Assembly (NCBI RefSeq): GCF_050920755.1
Contig: NZ_CP158480.1
Coordinates: 2,480,001-2,544,000, forward strand
Origin: Oligella sp050920755
GTDB lineage: Bacteria; Pseudomonadota; Gammaproteobacteria; Burkholderiales; Burkholderiaceae_B
Length of the DNA: 64,000 nt
Direction: 5' to 3'
The notes beneath the pieces were generated by a model. It saw only the letters and a list, made by a program, of their open reading frames with translations. It did no database searches and had not been told where the DNA came from. The translations under genes were made by a program, and so were the position numbers. Below are positions 9,166 through 17,601 of this stretch, piece by piece. The first letter of the stretch is position 1. Each line of letters opens with the position of its first letter.

Positions 9166-10489
9166 CGGTAGCAGGCCTTACACCATCAACACCGTAAATA
9201 CCGCCGGTGCGGCCGGTACCGGCACCTGCATCCCGTGCGATTTGGGCTTGGCGTGCCACTTCAGCAGCCGCTTCCGAACTGTCCACCACGGTGCTGAACG
9301 ATGCCGCCGGTTCCAGTGTCGTCGTCGCAGTCTCTTTAAGCGGCGTAGCGGAAGGCTCGTTTACCAGCTCAACAGCAGGCTCTGAACGGACTTCTTTAGC
9401 CTTAACCTCGGCTGAGGTTGTTTTGCTCAGCACTAAACCCACCAACTCCTGGGGCGCACCCTGCACCTTAGCCTGACCGATTTTTTCCAATAAAACGAAC
9501 TTGATTTTGCCGGCGGTGGCTTTTTTATCCAACTTCATGGTTTCAAACCACTTATCCTTGCCGCCTAAGGCAGGCGCCACGGTAGGACAACCGATTTTTT
9601 CCACTAAGCAACGCACACGTTCCACATCCTCTTTGGGAAAATTGCAAACCAAGGCCGACAGCTCAGCCGCTTGCACCATCCCGCAACCGACCGCCTCACC
9701 GTGCAACCACTCACCATAACCCAGGCCATTTTCAATCACATGAGCAAAGGTATGACCGAAATTGAGAATCATGCGACGATTCGATTCCTTTTCGTCCTCT
9801 TCGACCACTTGCGCTTTTAATTCGCAAGAACGGTGAATTGCATAATTAATCGCTTGCGGCTCCAAAGCCTTAAGCTCATCCGCAAACTCTTCGCACCAAT
9901 CAAAAAACTCACGGTCCATAATCAGGCCGTATTTAATCACCTCGGCCAAACCCGCCGCAATCTCGCGTTGTGGTAAGGTTTTTAAAACATTAATATCAAT
10001 ATCAACGGCAATCGGCTGATAAAAAGCACCGAGTAAATTCTTACCTAGGGGGTGATTTACCGCGGTTTTACCGCCCACGGATGAATCAACCTGTGCCAAT
10101 AAAGTAGTCGGCACCTGCACGAAACGGATGCCGCGCATAAAGGTCGCCGCCGCAAAGCCGCCCAAATCACCGACTACCCCGCCCCCTAAAGCCACCAGAA
10201 TCGATTTACGATCGAGCTTATTTTCCAGCATAAACGTAAAGACTTCATTGAGCGTGTCCAGATTTTTATACTGCTCACCATCGGGAATATCGAAGCAATA
10301 AATCTCCTTACCACTGGCCTTTAAAGCCTTTAAAGCCGTCTCACCATAGAGCTTACGAACCGTCGGATTACTTAACAACACGATCGCACTGGCATCCGGC
10401 GGGATGGAGGTAGCGAGCTGCTTCATCAGATTCGGCGCAATCTCAATCGGATAGGAGCCGCCGGGCACATTTACTCTAACAATACTCAT
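9158..10489 (-). CDS. aroB: 3-dehydroquinate synthase with an unusual C-terminal extension
   Basis: Second step of the shikimate pathway: DAHP to 3-dehydroquinate, using NAD+ and a divalent metal. NAD and active-site blocks DGEQYKN, GGGVVGDLGGF, TTLLAQVDSSVGGKTAVN and NFGHTFAHVIE are intact, as is HGEAVGCGM. The enzyme is normally about 360 residues; this one has 443. From about residue 358 an Ala/Thr/Glu-rich tail runs to the end (...AGAGTGRTGGIYGVDG...), with no recognised domain and probably disordered. It overlaps aroK by 4 bp (ATGA) and dgt by 8 bp, so the three genes are translationally coupled. Confidence 0.95.
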   Translation of the reverse strand: MSIVRVNVPGGSYPIEIAPNLMKQLATSIPPDASAIVLLSNPTVRKLYGETALKALKASGKEIYCFDIPDGEQYKNLDTLNEVFTFMLENKLDRKSILVALGGGVVGDLGGFAAATFMRGIRFVQVPTTLLAQVDSSVGGKTAVNHPLGKNLLGAFYQPIAVDIDINVLKTLPQREIAAGLAEVIKYGLIMDREFFDWCEEFADELKALEPQAINYAIHRSCELKAQVVEEDEKESNRRMILNFGHTFAHVIENGLGYGEWLHGEAVGCGMVQAAELSALVCNFPKEDVERVRCLVEKIGCPTVAPALGGKDKWFETMKLDKKATAGKIKFVLLEKIGQAKVQGAPQELVGLVLSKTTSAEVKAKEVRSEPAVELVNEPSATPLKETATTTLEPAASFSTVVDSSEAAAEVARQAQIARDAGAGTGRTGGIYGVDGVRPATDE

Positions 10490-11040
10490 TTAAGGCCTCT
10501 TTCAGCTGATAAATTAATAATTTGATTCACCACCACATTTAATGAATCCTCTGTCGAATCTAAAATATGATCCGCAGCCGCTTCATAAATAGCGGCGCGC
10601 GCAGCCAATAGCTCTGCTAAACGCGCTTTAGGATTGGCCGTTGCCAATAAGGGTCTGTTTTTATCCTTGGCCACACGTCGATAAAGCTCATCAACATCTA
10701 CCCGCAGATAAAAAACCTGGCCATATTGCTGCATTAATTGACGATTTTCCTCGCGTAATACGGCACCGCCACCGGTTGCCAGAACAATATCACCATCGCC
10801 AAGCACGTCCTGCAGCACTTCCGTCTCACGCTTACGGAACCCTTCCTCACCTTCAATGTCGAAGATAGTCGGAATGTCGACACCACAGCGCTCAACAATG
10901 GCATGATCCAGATCGATAAACTTGCGCCCGATTTTTCTGGCCAAGGCGCGGCCGATTGTTGTTTTACCGGCACCCATCATCCCGATCAGGATGATGATAT
11001 TTTTTGCAGGCAAAACATTGAGTGCTTGCGTGTCAGTCAT
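10486..11040 (-). CDS. aroK: Shikimate kinase
   Basis: Phosphorylates shikimate at the 3-hydroxyl with ATP, in the cytoplasm. Walker A GMMGAGKTT lies at about residues 21-29, followed by FIDLDH (magnesium/shikimate-binding Asp), FRKRETEVL and the GGGAV loop. The length, 184 residues, is normal. It is the first gene of the operon, divergent from mrcA across a gap of about 175 bp. The pilMNOPQ genes that often lie next to aroK in other Proteobacteria are not here. Confidence 0.95.
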   Translation of the reverse strand: MTDTQALNVLPAKNIIILIGMMGAGKTTIGRALARKIGRKFIDLDHAIVERCGVDIPTIFDIEGEEGFRKRETEVLQDVLGDGDIVLATGGGAVLREENRQLMQQYGQVFYLRVDVDELYRRVAKDKNRPLLATANPKARLAELLAARAAIYEAAADHILDSTEDSLNVVVNQIINLSAERGLK

Positions 11041-11215
11041 TGTATTTCAAATACTTTATAGTAATTTATAATTAGTTAAAATGGCAGTTTAGCCAAATTT
11101 TACACATTTCCCGCTGTCTTTGTTGTGATTTTAACGCTAAACTAGGGGCTAAGTTAAATTAGCAGTATTGTATCCAGGTTCATACCTTGCGCTTTTTAAA
11201 GCGAATTTATTACCC

Positions 11216-13678
11216 ATGAGTCAAAAAAAGCAAGCACCTAAAACATCAGGTATCGGTTCCTTTATCGGTCGCTTTATTATTAAAGCGCTATTTTTCGGCG
11301 TCGGTTTGGCGGTTTGCGGCCTAATTTTCGGCACCCTTGTGGTCAGCTCCGTGTGGCCGAATTTACCTAATCTTACCGCCATGACGGATTATCGTCCGCG
11401 TATCCCTTTACGCATTTACTCGGCGGACAAGATTCTCCTCGCCGAGTATGGTGAGGAGCGACGCAATGTGCTGCGCATCGACGAGTTCCCGGAAAAGATG
11501 AAATTAGCCATTTTAGCGGCGGAGGATGACAACTTTTACGAGCATTCCGGCGTCGATTGGCGCGGCGTGATACGTGCCACCTTGGCCAATATCTCCTCCG
11601 GTGGTCGTGCTCAGGGTGCCAGTACCATTACCATGCAGGTGGCGCGTAACTTCTATTTAAGCACTGAAAAGTCCTACTTACGTAAGTTCTACGAGCTTTT
11701 ATTAACCTACAAAATTGAAGAAAATCTGACCAAGGACCAGATTCTTGAACTGTATATGAACCAAATCTATTTGGGTCATCGTTCCTATGGTTTCTCGGTC
11801 GCTGCCCGTACCTACTTTGCTAAGCCTCTCTCCGAGGTGACTTTAGCCGAAGCGGCAGTGCTGGCGGGTATTCCCAAAGCCCCTTCACAAAATAACCCAC
11901 TGACTAATCTTAAAGCGGCACTCGATCGTCAAAACTATGTCTTAAATCGTATGTTGCGCTTAGGTTTTATCACACAGGCTGAATTTGACCAAGCGCGCGC
12001 CGAGGAAGTGACGACACGCTCGATGACCGAGGTAGAAAGCGAGGAATCTGCACGCATCACCCAAGCACAGCGTCAGGGTAGCTATGTGGCAGAACTGGCT
12101 CGCCAACTGATGTACTTGACCTACAAGGACAATGTCTACGGTCGCGGTCTTAATGTCTACACCACCATTGACTCTAAGGATCAGGCAGTCGCTTATCGTG
12201 CCTTACGCAAAAACATTATGCAGTTCACCAATAACCGCCCTTACCCGGGTCCGGAAGGGCAAATTGAGTTGGCTGACGGTGTAGAGCACGATGATAAAGC
12301 CATGGAAAAGGTCATCTATGAGGTGCGTAAAGCGCATCCTAATGACGATGATTTACTGGTGGCCGTGGTACTCTCCTCCTCTGCGGACAAGGTTACCTTA
12401 ATGCGTCGTGTCGGTGAAATTATCGAATTAAGCGGCAAGGAATTAAATAACGCACGCCGTGCCCTGCCACCTAAACCTAATAATGCCAAACCGATTATCC
12501 GCGGCTCTATTGTCTATATTCATCGCTTCGGCGAAAATGGCTGGACCATTGTCAATCAACCGCAGGTTGAGGGTGCTTTTATAGCCCTTGATGCAAAGAC
12601 CGGCGCGATTCAATCCATGGTAGGTGGCTTTAACTTCTATCGCGGTGACTTTAACCGTGTGACACAGGCTTGGCGTCAACCGGGCTCAACTTTTAAGCCC
12701 TTTATCTACGCCGCAGGCCTTGAGCGCGGCTTAACCCCTGAAACGCACATTTCGGATCAACCCTTTGTGCTGACCGCTCGCCAAACCGGCTCCAAGCCTT
12801 GGCAGCCTAAAAACTACGGCGGTCGCTACACGGTCAGCCAAACCATGCGCAACGCCTTATATCAGTCACGCAATATGGTGTCGATTCGTATTCTGGAGGC
12901 CGTAGGCGCCGACTTTGCGCGCGACTACATCACCCGTTTCGGTTTCGATATCCGTCGCCAACCGCAAAAAGGCGCTTATCTCACCATGGCGCTGGGTGCC
13001 GGTAGTGTCACGCCTTTACAAATGGCCGGTGCTTATGCGGTTTTTGCCAATGGCGGTTATCGTGTAAACCCATACATTATTGACTATGTATTGGATGCCG
13101 AAGGTAATGAAATCATGCGCACCCAGCCTCAAAAGGCCGGCGATGAAGCCAATCGCGTATTGGATGCACGCACCGCCTATGTGATGAACGACCTTTTACA
13201 TGGTGTCGCCACCTCCGGTACGGCAGCACGTACCACCGGCACACTGGGTCGCAAGGACTTACACGGCAAAACCGGCACCACCAACCAAGCCTTTGATGCG
13301 TGGTATGCCGGTTATACACGTGATTTAGTCGGTATCGCCTGGTTAGGCTATGACCAACCGCGCTCCTTAGGTAGCACCGCAACCGGCGGTCAATTGGCCA
13401 TGCCGATTTGGATCGAGTACATGCAGACTGCACTTAAGGGCATGCCGGTGACTTCACCCGGTCCGCTACCTAAGGGCTTAAGCAAAAACGGCGACAACTA
13501 CTATTTTGAGGAGTTCCCTCAAGGCAAAGCAGTGGCCAATCTCGGCACCCGTGGTGAAGCCGGCGCCGGCGGCAGTGGTGATCCGCAACGCTTCCGCCCG
13601 ATTCAGCCGCGGCGTGACCCGGTACAACGTACCATTGAGTCCTTTAACCCGACAGGCGGTGCGCCGATTCGATTCTAA
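11216..13678 (+). CDS. mrcA: Penicillin-binding protein 1A (bifunctional peptidoglycan synthase)
   Basis: Class A PBP that polymerises glycan strands and cross-links stem peptides in the periplasm. A longer TTG start at 11168 is possible, but I use ATG 11216 (MSQKKQAPKTSG), which places a short cytoplasmic tail before the single N-terminal membrane anchor. Glycosyltransferase motifs: EDDNFYEHSGVDW and GASTITMQVARN. Transpeptidase motifs: STFK near residue 491, SRN, and KTGTTN near 684. The length is about 820 residues. It is divergent from aroK and is followed by a strong terminator. Confidence 0.95.
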   Translation: MSQKKQAPKTSGIGSFIGRFIIKALFFGVGLAVCGLIFGTLVVSSVWPNLPNLTAMTDYRPRIPLRIYSADKILLAEYGEERRNVLRIDEFPEKMKLAILAAEDDNFYEHSGVDWRGVIRATLANISSGGRAQGASTITMQVARNFYLSTEKSYLRKFYELLLTYKIEENLTKDQILELYMNQIYLGHRSYGFSVAARTYFAKPLSEVTLAEAAVLAGIPKAPSQNNPLTNLKAALDRQNYVLNRMLRLGFITQAEFDQARAEEVTTRSMTEVESEESARITQAQRQGSYVAELARQLMYLTYKDNVYGRGLNVYTTIDSKDQAVAYRALRKNIMQFTNNRPYPGPEGQIELADGVEHDDKAMEKVIYEVRKAHPNDDDLLVAVVLSSSADKVTLMRRVGEIIELSGKELNNARRALPPKPNNAKPIIRGSIVYIHRFGENGWTIVNQPQVEGAFIALDAKTGAIQSMVGGFNFYRGDFNRVTQAWRQPGSTFKPFIYAAGLERGLTPETHISDQPFVLTARQTGSKPWQPKNYGGRYTVSQTMRNALYQSRNMVSIRILEAVGADFARDYITRFGFDIRRQPQKGAYLTMALGAGSVTPLQMAGAYAVFANGGYRVNPYIIDYVLDAEGNEIMRTQPQKAGDEANRVLDARTAYVMNDLLHGVATSGTAARTTGTLGRKDLHGKTGTTNQAFDAWYAGYTRDLVGIAWLGYDQPRSLGSTATGGQLAMPIWIEYMQTALKGMPVTSPGPLPKGLSKNGDNYYFEEFPQGKAVANLGTRGEAGAGGSGDPQRFRPIQPRRDPVQRTIESFNPTGGAPIRF

Positions 13679-13707
13679 AGGCGCCGGACTCAAGCAAAGC
13701 TGTTATT

Positions 13708-13742
13708 TGACCGGTACCCTCATCTGTACCGGTCATTTTTTT
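13708..13742 (+). terminator. Rho-independent terminator after mrcA
   Basis: Perfect 10-bp stem TGACCGGTAC / GTACCGGTCA with an eight-base loop, followed by seven T residues (13736-13742). This is a textbook terminator placed 30 bp after the mrcA stop. Confidence 0.9.
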
Positions 13743-13774
13743 GTCTTGATGAGGACTTTCAAATACGCAATAAA

Positions 13775-13798
13775 GACATATGATTGTAGTAGTATGTC
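13775..13798. promoter_or_regulatory. Inverted repeat upstream of fadB, possible operator
   Basis: GACATA (13775-13780) and TATGTC (13793-13798) form a 6-bp inverted repeat with a 12-bp spacer, about 65 bp before the fadB start. The size and spacing would suit a TetR- or GntR-type regulator of fatty acid degradation. No family consensus is matched, so this is only a candidate. Confidence 0.25.
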
Positions 13799-13861
13799 AA
13801 AATATCAGCATTACAGATATTTTCTTTTATAGTTAAACTAACAATTTATTAGGAGCAGGAG

Positions 13862-16027
13862 ATGATTCATTCCGGACCGGCTATCACGGTACAAATGTTG
13901 GAAGACGGCATTGCCGAGTTTAAATTCGATTTGCAAAATGAATCGGTTAATAAATTTAACCGTGTGACCTTAGATGACTTGGATGCGGCAGTACAGGCAG
14001 TAAAAGCGCATCCCGAGGTTAAGGGTCTGTTAGTCACCTCCGGTAAAAACTTCTTTATCGTCGGTGCCGATATTACCGAGTTCGGCGGCGTATTTTCTCA
14101 TGGTCGTGATTATATCCAAGACTGGACCATGGATATTCACCGCATCTTTAACTCCTTTGAAGACTTAGAGATTCCTAAGGTCGTGGCAATTAACGGCTTT
14201 GCCTTAGGGGGCGGTCTTGAGATGTGCCTGGTAAATGACTATCGCGTGATGAGCGATAAGGCACAAATCGGTCTACCGGAATTAACCCTCGGCTTAATTC
14301 CCGGTTTTGGCGGTGTCATTCGTCTAGCACGTGTTATCGGTGTGGCAAAAGCCATTGAGTGGATTAGCTCCACCCGTCCTCGTAAAGCTGCAGAGGCATT
14401 GGCAGACGGTGCAGTGGACGAAGTAGCAGCCCATGAACAACTGCGTGAAACTGCCTTAGCGGCACTTAAAAAAGCCATTGCCGGTGAAATTGACTGGCAA
14501 GCTAAGCGTGCCCTTAAACTCAAAGCGGTTGAGGTACCGGGTGACGATGCCAAGCGCTACTTTGATGGCGTGCGGGCCGAGCTTGCCAAGACCACAAATC
14601 CTGAGCAATACCCGGCCAGCAAAGCCTTTTTGGATGTGATTGAAAAATCAGCCGATATGGCGCGCGACCAAGCCGTTGCGGTTGAGGCAGAGCATTTTGC
14701 CGGCGTTGCCGTCACCCCGCAAGCCGATGCTTTAATCGGTTTATTCCTGGCCGATCAGGCGATTAAGCGTGCCGCCAAGAAAAACTCAGCGGCCGCGCAT
14801 GAAGTCAATAAAGCCGCTGTGCTGGGTGCCGGTATTATGGGCGGCGGCATTGCTTATCAAGCCGCCACCAAAGGCACACCGATTATCATGAAGGACATTG
14901 CTCAAGCGCAGTTGGATTCAGGCATCGGTGAGGTTGAAAAGCAATTAGACCGTCAGCTGCAGCGCGGACGCATCACTGAGGATAAAAAAGCCGCCACCTT
15001 GGCAATGATCGAGCCTAGCCTTAGCTACGACGACTTTAATACAGCGGATATCGTCATCGAAGCGGTCACTGAAAATATCAAGGTCAAAGAAGTGGTGCTT
15101 AAAGAAGCGGAACAGGCTATGAATGAGCAGGCCATTTTGGCTTCTAATACTTCAACCATTTCCATCACTGAGCTTGCTAAGGGTCTACAGCGTCCTGCCA
15201 ACTTCGTCGGTATGCACTTCTTTAATCCGGTGCCGGTTATGCCGTTAGTAGAGGTTATCCGGGGCGAGCAAAGCTCGGATGAAGCCATTGCCACCGCCGT
15301 TGCTTTAGCCGTCAAAATGGGTAAATCACCGATTGTGGTGCAGGACTGCCCGGGCTTCTTAGTTAACCGTGTCCTTTTCCCTTATTTTGATGGCTTTGAT
15401 TTATTGCTCAAAGACGGTGCTTGCATTCAAAAAATCGATGCCGTGATGGAGGACTTCGGTTGGCCGATGGGTCCTGCCTACCTCAGTGATGTGATTGGTT
15501 TGGACACCTGCGTTTTAGCTTCCGATGTGATGGCCGAGGGCTTCCCGGATCGCATGAAAATGGACTTTACAAGTGCGACTAAAGCACTCAAAGAGGCCAA
15601 TCGCTTAGGTCAGAAAAACGGCAAGGGCTTCTATCAATATGAGGCCGATGCCAAAGGTCGTCGTGTTAAAACCTTCGATCCGGCCATTAAGGATATCTTA
15701 GCAGTGCATGTAGATGCCGCAGACGGCCCCGGCTCAGTCGATTTCTCGGCAGAGGATATTATCAATCGCTTAATGCTGCCGATGTGCAATGAAATCGCTC
15801 GCTGCATTGAAGAAAACATCGTCGCCAGTCCGGAAGAAGCCGATATGGCATTAATTATGGGTCTGGGCTTCCCGAAATTCCGCGGTGGTGCGCTGCGCTA
15901 CATCGATCAGACCGGCCTACAGGAGTATGTCGCTCTCTGCGATCGCTACGCTCACCTAGGCAAGGCCTACGAAGCGCCGCAAATCCTGCGTGATATGGCG
16001 GCCAAGGGGGAGCGCTTTTTTAACTGA
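13862..16027 (+). CDS. fadB: Fatty acid oxidation complex alpha subunit (enoyl-CoA hydratase/3-hydroxyacyl-CoA dehydrogenase)
   Basis: Multifunctional beta-oxidation enzyme of 721 residues. The N-terminal crotonase domain shows the oxyanion and catalytic regions GADITEF, ALGGGLEM and LPELTLGLIPGFGG. From about residue 316 the dehydrogenase domain shows the NAD loop LGAGIMGGGIAY, then SNTSTISI and MHFFNPVPVMPLVEV. The N-terminus (LEDGIAEFKFD...SVNKFNR) is FadB-like rather than FadJ-like. A good ribosome binding site (AGGAG) precedes the ATG. FadB normally works with the thiolase FadA, whose gene usually follows; here the next gene is a TolC homologue, so fadA must lie elsewhere or be replaced. 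Confidence 0.93.
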   Translation: MIHSGPAITVQMLEDGIAEFKFDLQNESVNKFNRVTLDDLDAAVQAVKAHPEVKGLLVTSGKNFFIVGADITEFGGVFSHGRDYIQDWTMDIHRIFNSFEDLEIPKVVAINGFALGGGLEMCLVNDYRVMSDKAQIGLPELTLGLIPGFGGVIRLARVIGVAKAIEWISSTRPRKAAEALADGAVDEVAAHEQLRETALAALKKAIAGEIDWQAKRALKLKAVEVPGDDAKRYFDGVRAELAKTTNPEQYPASKAFLDVIEKSADMARDQAVAVEAEHFAGVAVTPQADALIGLFLADQAIKRAAKKNSAAAHEVNKAAVLGAGIMGGGIAYQAATKGTPIIMKDIAQAQLDSGIGEVEKQLDRQLQRGRITEDKKAATLAMIEPSLSYDDFNTADIVIEAVTENIKVKEVVLKEAEQAMNEQAILASNTSTISITELAKGLQRPANFVGMHFFNPVPVMPLVEVIRGEQSSDEAIATAVALAVKMGKSPIVVQDCPGFLVNRVLFPYFDGFDLLLKDGACIQKIDAVMEDFGWPMGPAYLSDVIGLDTCVLASDVMAEGFPDRMKMDFTSATKALKEANRLGQKNGKGFYQYEADAKGRRVKTFDPAIKDILAVHVDAADGPGSVDFSAEDIINRLMLPMCNEIARCIEENIVASPEEADMALIMGLGFPKFRGGALRYIDQTGLQEYVALCDRYAHLGKAYEAPQILRDMAAKGERFFN

Positions 16028-16055
16028 TTAGCTGATTAGCGTTTATCTATTCCCA

Positions 16056-16101
16056 TACCAAGCACACCGGAAGCAATCGCTAACGATGTGCTTGGTACAT
16101 T
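16056..16101 (+). terminator. Terminator-like hairpin after fadB
   Basis: Perfect 11-bp arms TACCAAGCACA (16056-16066) and TGTGCTTGGTA (16087-16097) enclose a 20-base loop and are followed by CATTTTCC. The stem is strong and the U run short. It separates fadB from the secretion operon. The rest of the 306-bp gap holds one promoter candidate and no coding sequence that I can support. Confidence 0.65.
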
Positions 16102-16217
16102 TTCCACCGGCATCACTACATTCGCAGTGGCTATTCAGTTAAACTCTCGCAGACAAGCACTAAAACAACAGTCCGCGCCCTCTCCTGCACTATTACAAGG
16201 CTTAAAACTCAGCCCGA

Positions 16218-16246
16218 TTAAATAAGCCGAATATTCAATATATAAT
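16218..16246 (+). promoter_or_regulatory. Candidate promoter of the type I secretion operon
   Basis: A perfect TATAAT (16241-16246) lies in an AT-rich stretch 88 bp before the TolC-like gene. The best -35 at 17-bp spacing is TTAAAT (16218-16223), a weak match. It is the best promoter candidate in this gap. Confidence 0.35.
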
Positions 16247-16333
16247 ATAGGGATAACCTTCTTTCTATTCAGTGCTGAGTCTTGCTTAGCATTTCCCTCA
16301 TGCGAGCTTTAGCTTTTTTCTCCTGTTTGATTT

Positions 16334-17593
16334 ATGTTACCTAAGTTTAAGTCCATACTTTCATCATTGATATTGGCGGGCTTAGCCGGCTTCAGCACAA
16401 CCGTTGGTGCCGTCACGCCTCTCGAGACCGTTTTGCAGCACGCTTTACGTCAGGATCCTAAGTTATTGGAAGCGCAGGCCGAGCAGGACGCCGCCATTCA
16501 AAATCGCAAAGCCTCCGAGGCATTACACTATCCGACGGTAGCACTCACCTCCTCGCATGTGCTGGCTCAACACCACCAATACGACAGTGACTATCGCCGT
16601 AAAACCGACGTCGGTGTACAAGGTAGATTGAACTTATACTCTTGGGGCGGTATTGAGGCTTCGATAGATCGTGACAAGAAAAAGGAGCGTTACGCTTACT
16701 ACAAGTACTTTGAAACGCGCGAGGAATTGGCCAATGTGATCGCCACACACTATATCACCGCGATTCACCTTAATGAATCGCTTACCGTGGCAAAAAGCAA
16801 TCTGGCGCGTCACCAAAAGTTTCTTAACGACTTAGCGGTAGTCAAAACCTTCGACGTGGGTCGTGAGTCCGAATATGCGCAAGCCCAATCGCGCTATCTA
16901 AATGCCGAGTCGACCATTATTGAGCTGGAGCGTTCCTTAGAAACGACCATAAGCAGCTTAAACCTGTATACTCCAAAACCGCTCCAGGTCAGTGACTTAA
17001 CCGATCCCTTTGCCAACCAAACGGCTGAAACGCTGTTTGCCAACTATCCCGATCCGAATCGCACCATGCACCCCAGCATCCTCGCCCAAGAGGCCGAGTA
17101 TGAAAGTGCCGTGGCGGATATTGAGGTTGCCAAAGCCAGCACCAAGCCACAGATTAACTTAGAGGGCTTAGCAAGCCGTCAAGACCGCAATCTCGCTGTA
17201 ACACTGTCGTGGGATCTGTTCAATCGCCCTGCCGACTATAATACCGGTCACGCCAGGGCCAAAATGCACGCTGCCGACGCACGCAATGATCAGATTGTCC
17301 GCAATATCACCGAACGCTATGAAACGGCCAAAATCCATATGCGACAAAGCCAAAATCAGGCCCGTGTTTCAAAGCGACATATTGAAGTACAAAAGCAAGT
17401 AGTGGCAAATTACGCCGAGCAATTTCGAGTATCGCGCCGCACCCTACTGGAGGTATTAGACGCTTACGCTGAGTTATCGCGTACGGAAACTACCTATGTC
17501 AATGCCCTACACGACTTTAGAGCATCGAGCCTTGCCTTTTTACTGGCACAGGCAAAAATTTCCAATTGGACCGGACTACCCGATAATTTATAA
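16334..17593 (+). CDS. TolC-family outer membrane channel of a type I secretion system
   Basis: A 419-residue outer membrane efflux protein that would form the trimeric exit duct. It has a signal peptide (GLAGFSTTVGA, cleavage near residue 26), then VTPLETVLQHALRQDP, the usual opening of the mature TolC/LapE repeat, and long coiled-coil helices. The C-terminal repeat includes ETAKIHMRQSQNQ and RVSRRTLLEVLDAY, characteristic of LapE/AggA-type channels. It is the first gene of a four-gene operon; the LapB-like ABC gene starts eight bases after its stop. Confidence 0.87.
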   Translation: MLPKFKSILSSLILAGLAGFSTTVGAVTPLETVLQHALRQDPKLLEAQAEQDAAIQNRKASEALHYPTVALTSSHVLAQHHQYDSDYRRKTDVGVQGRLNLYSWGGIEASIDRDKKKERYAYYKYFETREELANVIATHYITAIHLNESLTVAKSNLARHQKFLNDLAVVKTFDVGRESEYAQAQSRYLNAESTIIELERSLETTISSLNLYTPKPLQVSDLTDPFANQTAETLFANYPDPNRTMHPSILAQEAEYESAVADIEVAKASTKPQINLEGLASRQDRNLAVTLSWDLFNRPADYNTGHARAKMHAADARNDQIVRNITERYETAKIHMRQSQNQARVSKRHIEVQKQVVANYAEQFRVSRRTLLEVLDAYAELSRTETTYVNALHDFRASSLAFLLAQAKISNWTGLPDNL

Positions 17594-17601
17594 GAACATC
17601 A

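Noticed and set aside
11168..11215. TTG start giving mrcA 16 extra residues
   Set aside because: No ribosome binding site and no similarity to PBP1A N-termini; ATG 11216 fits the family.
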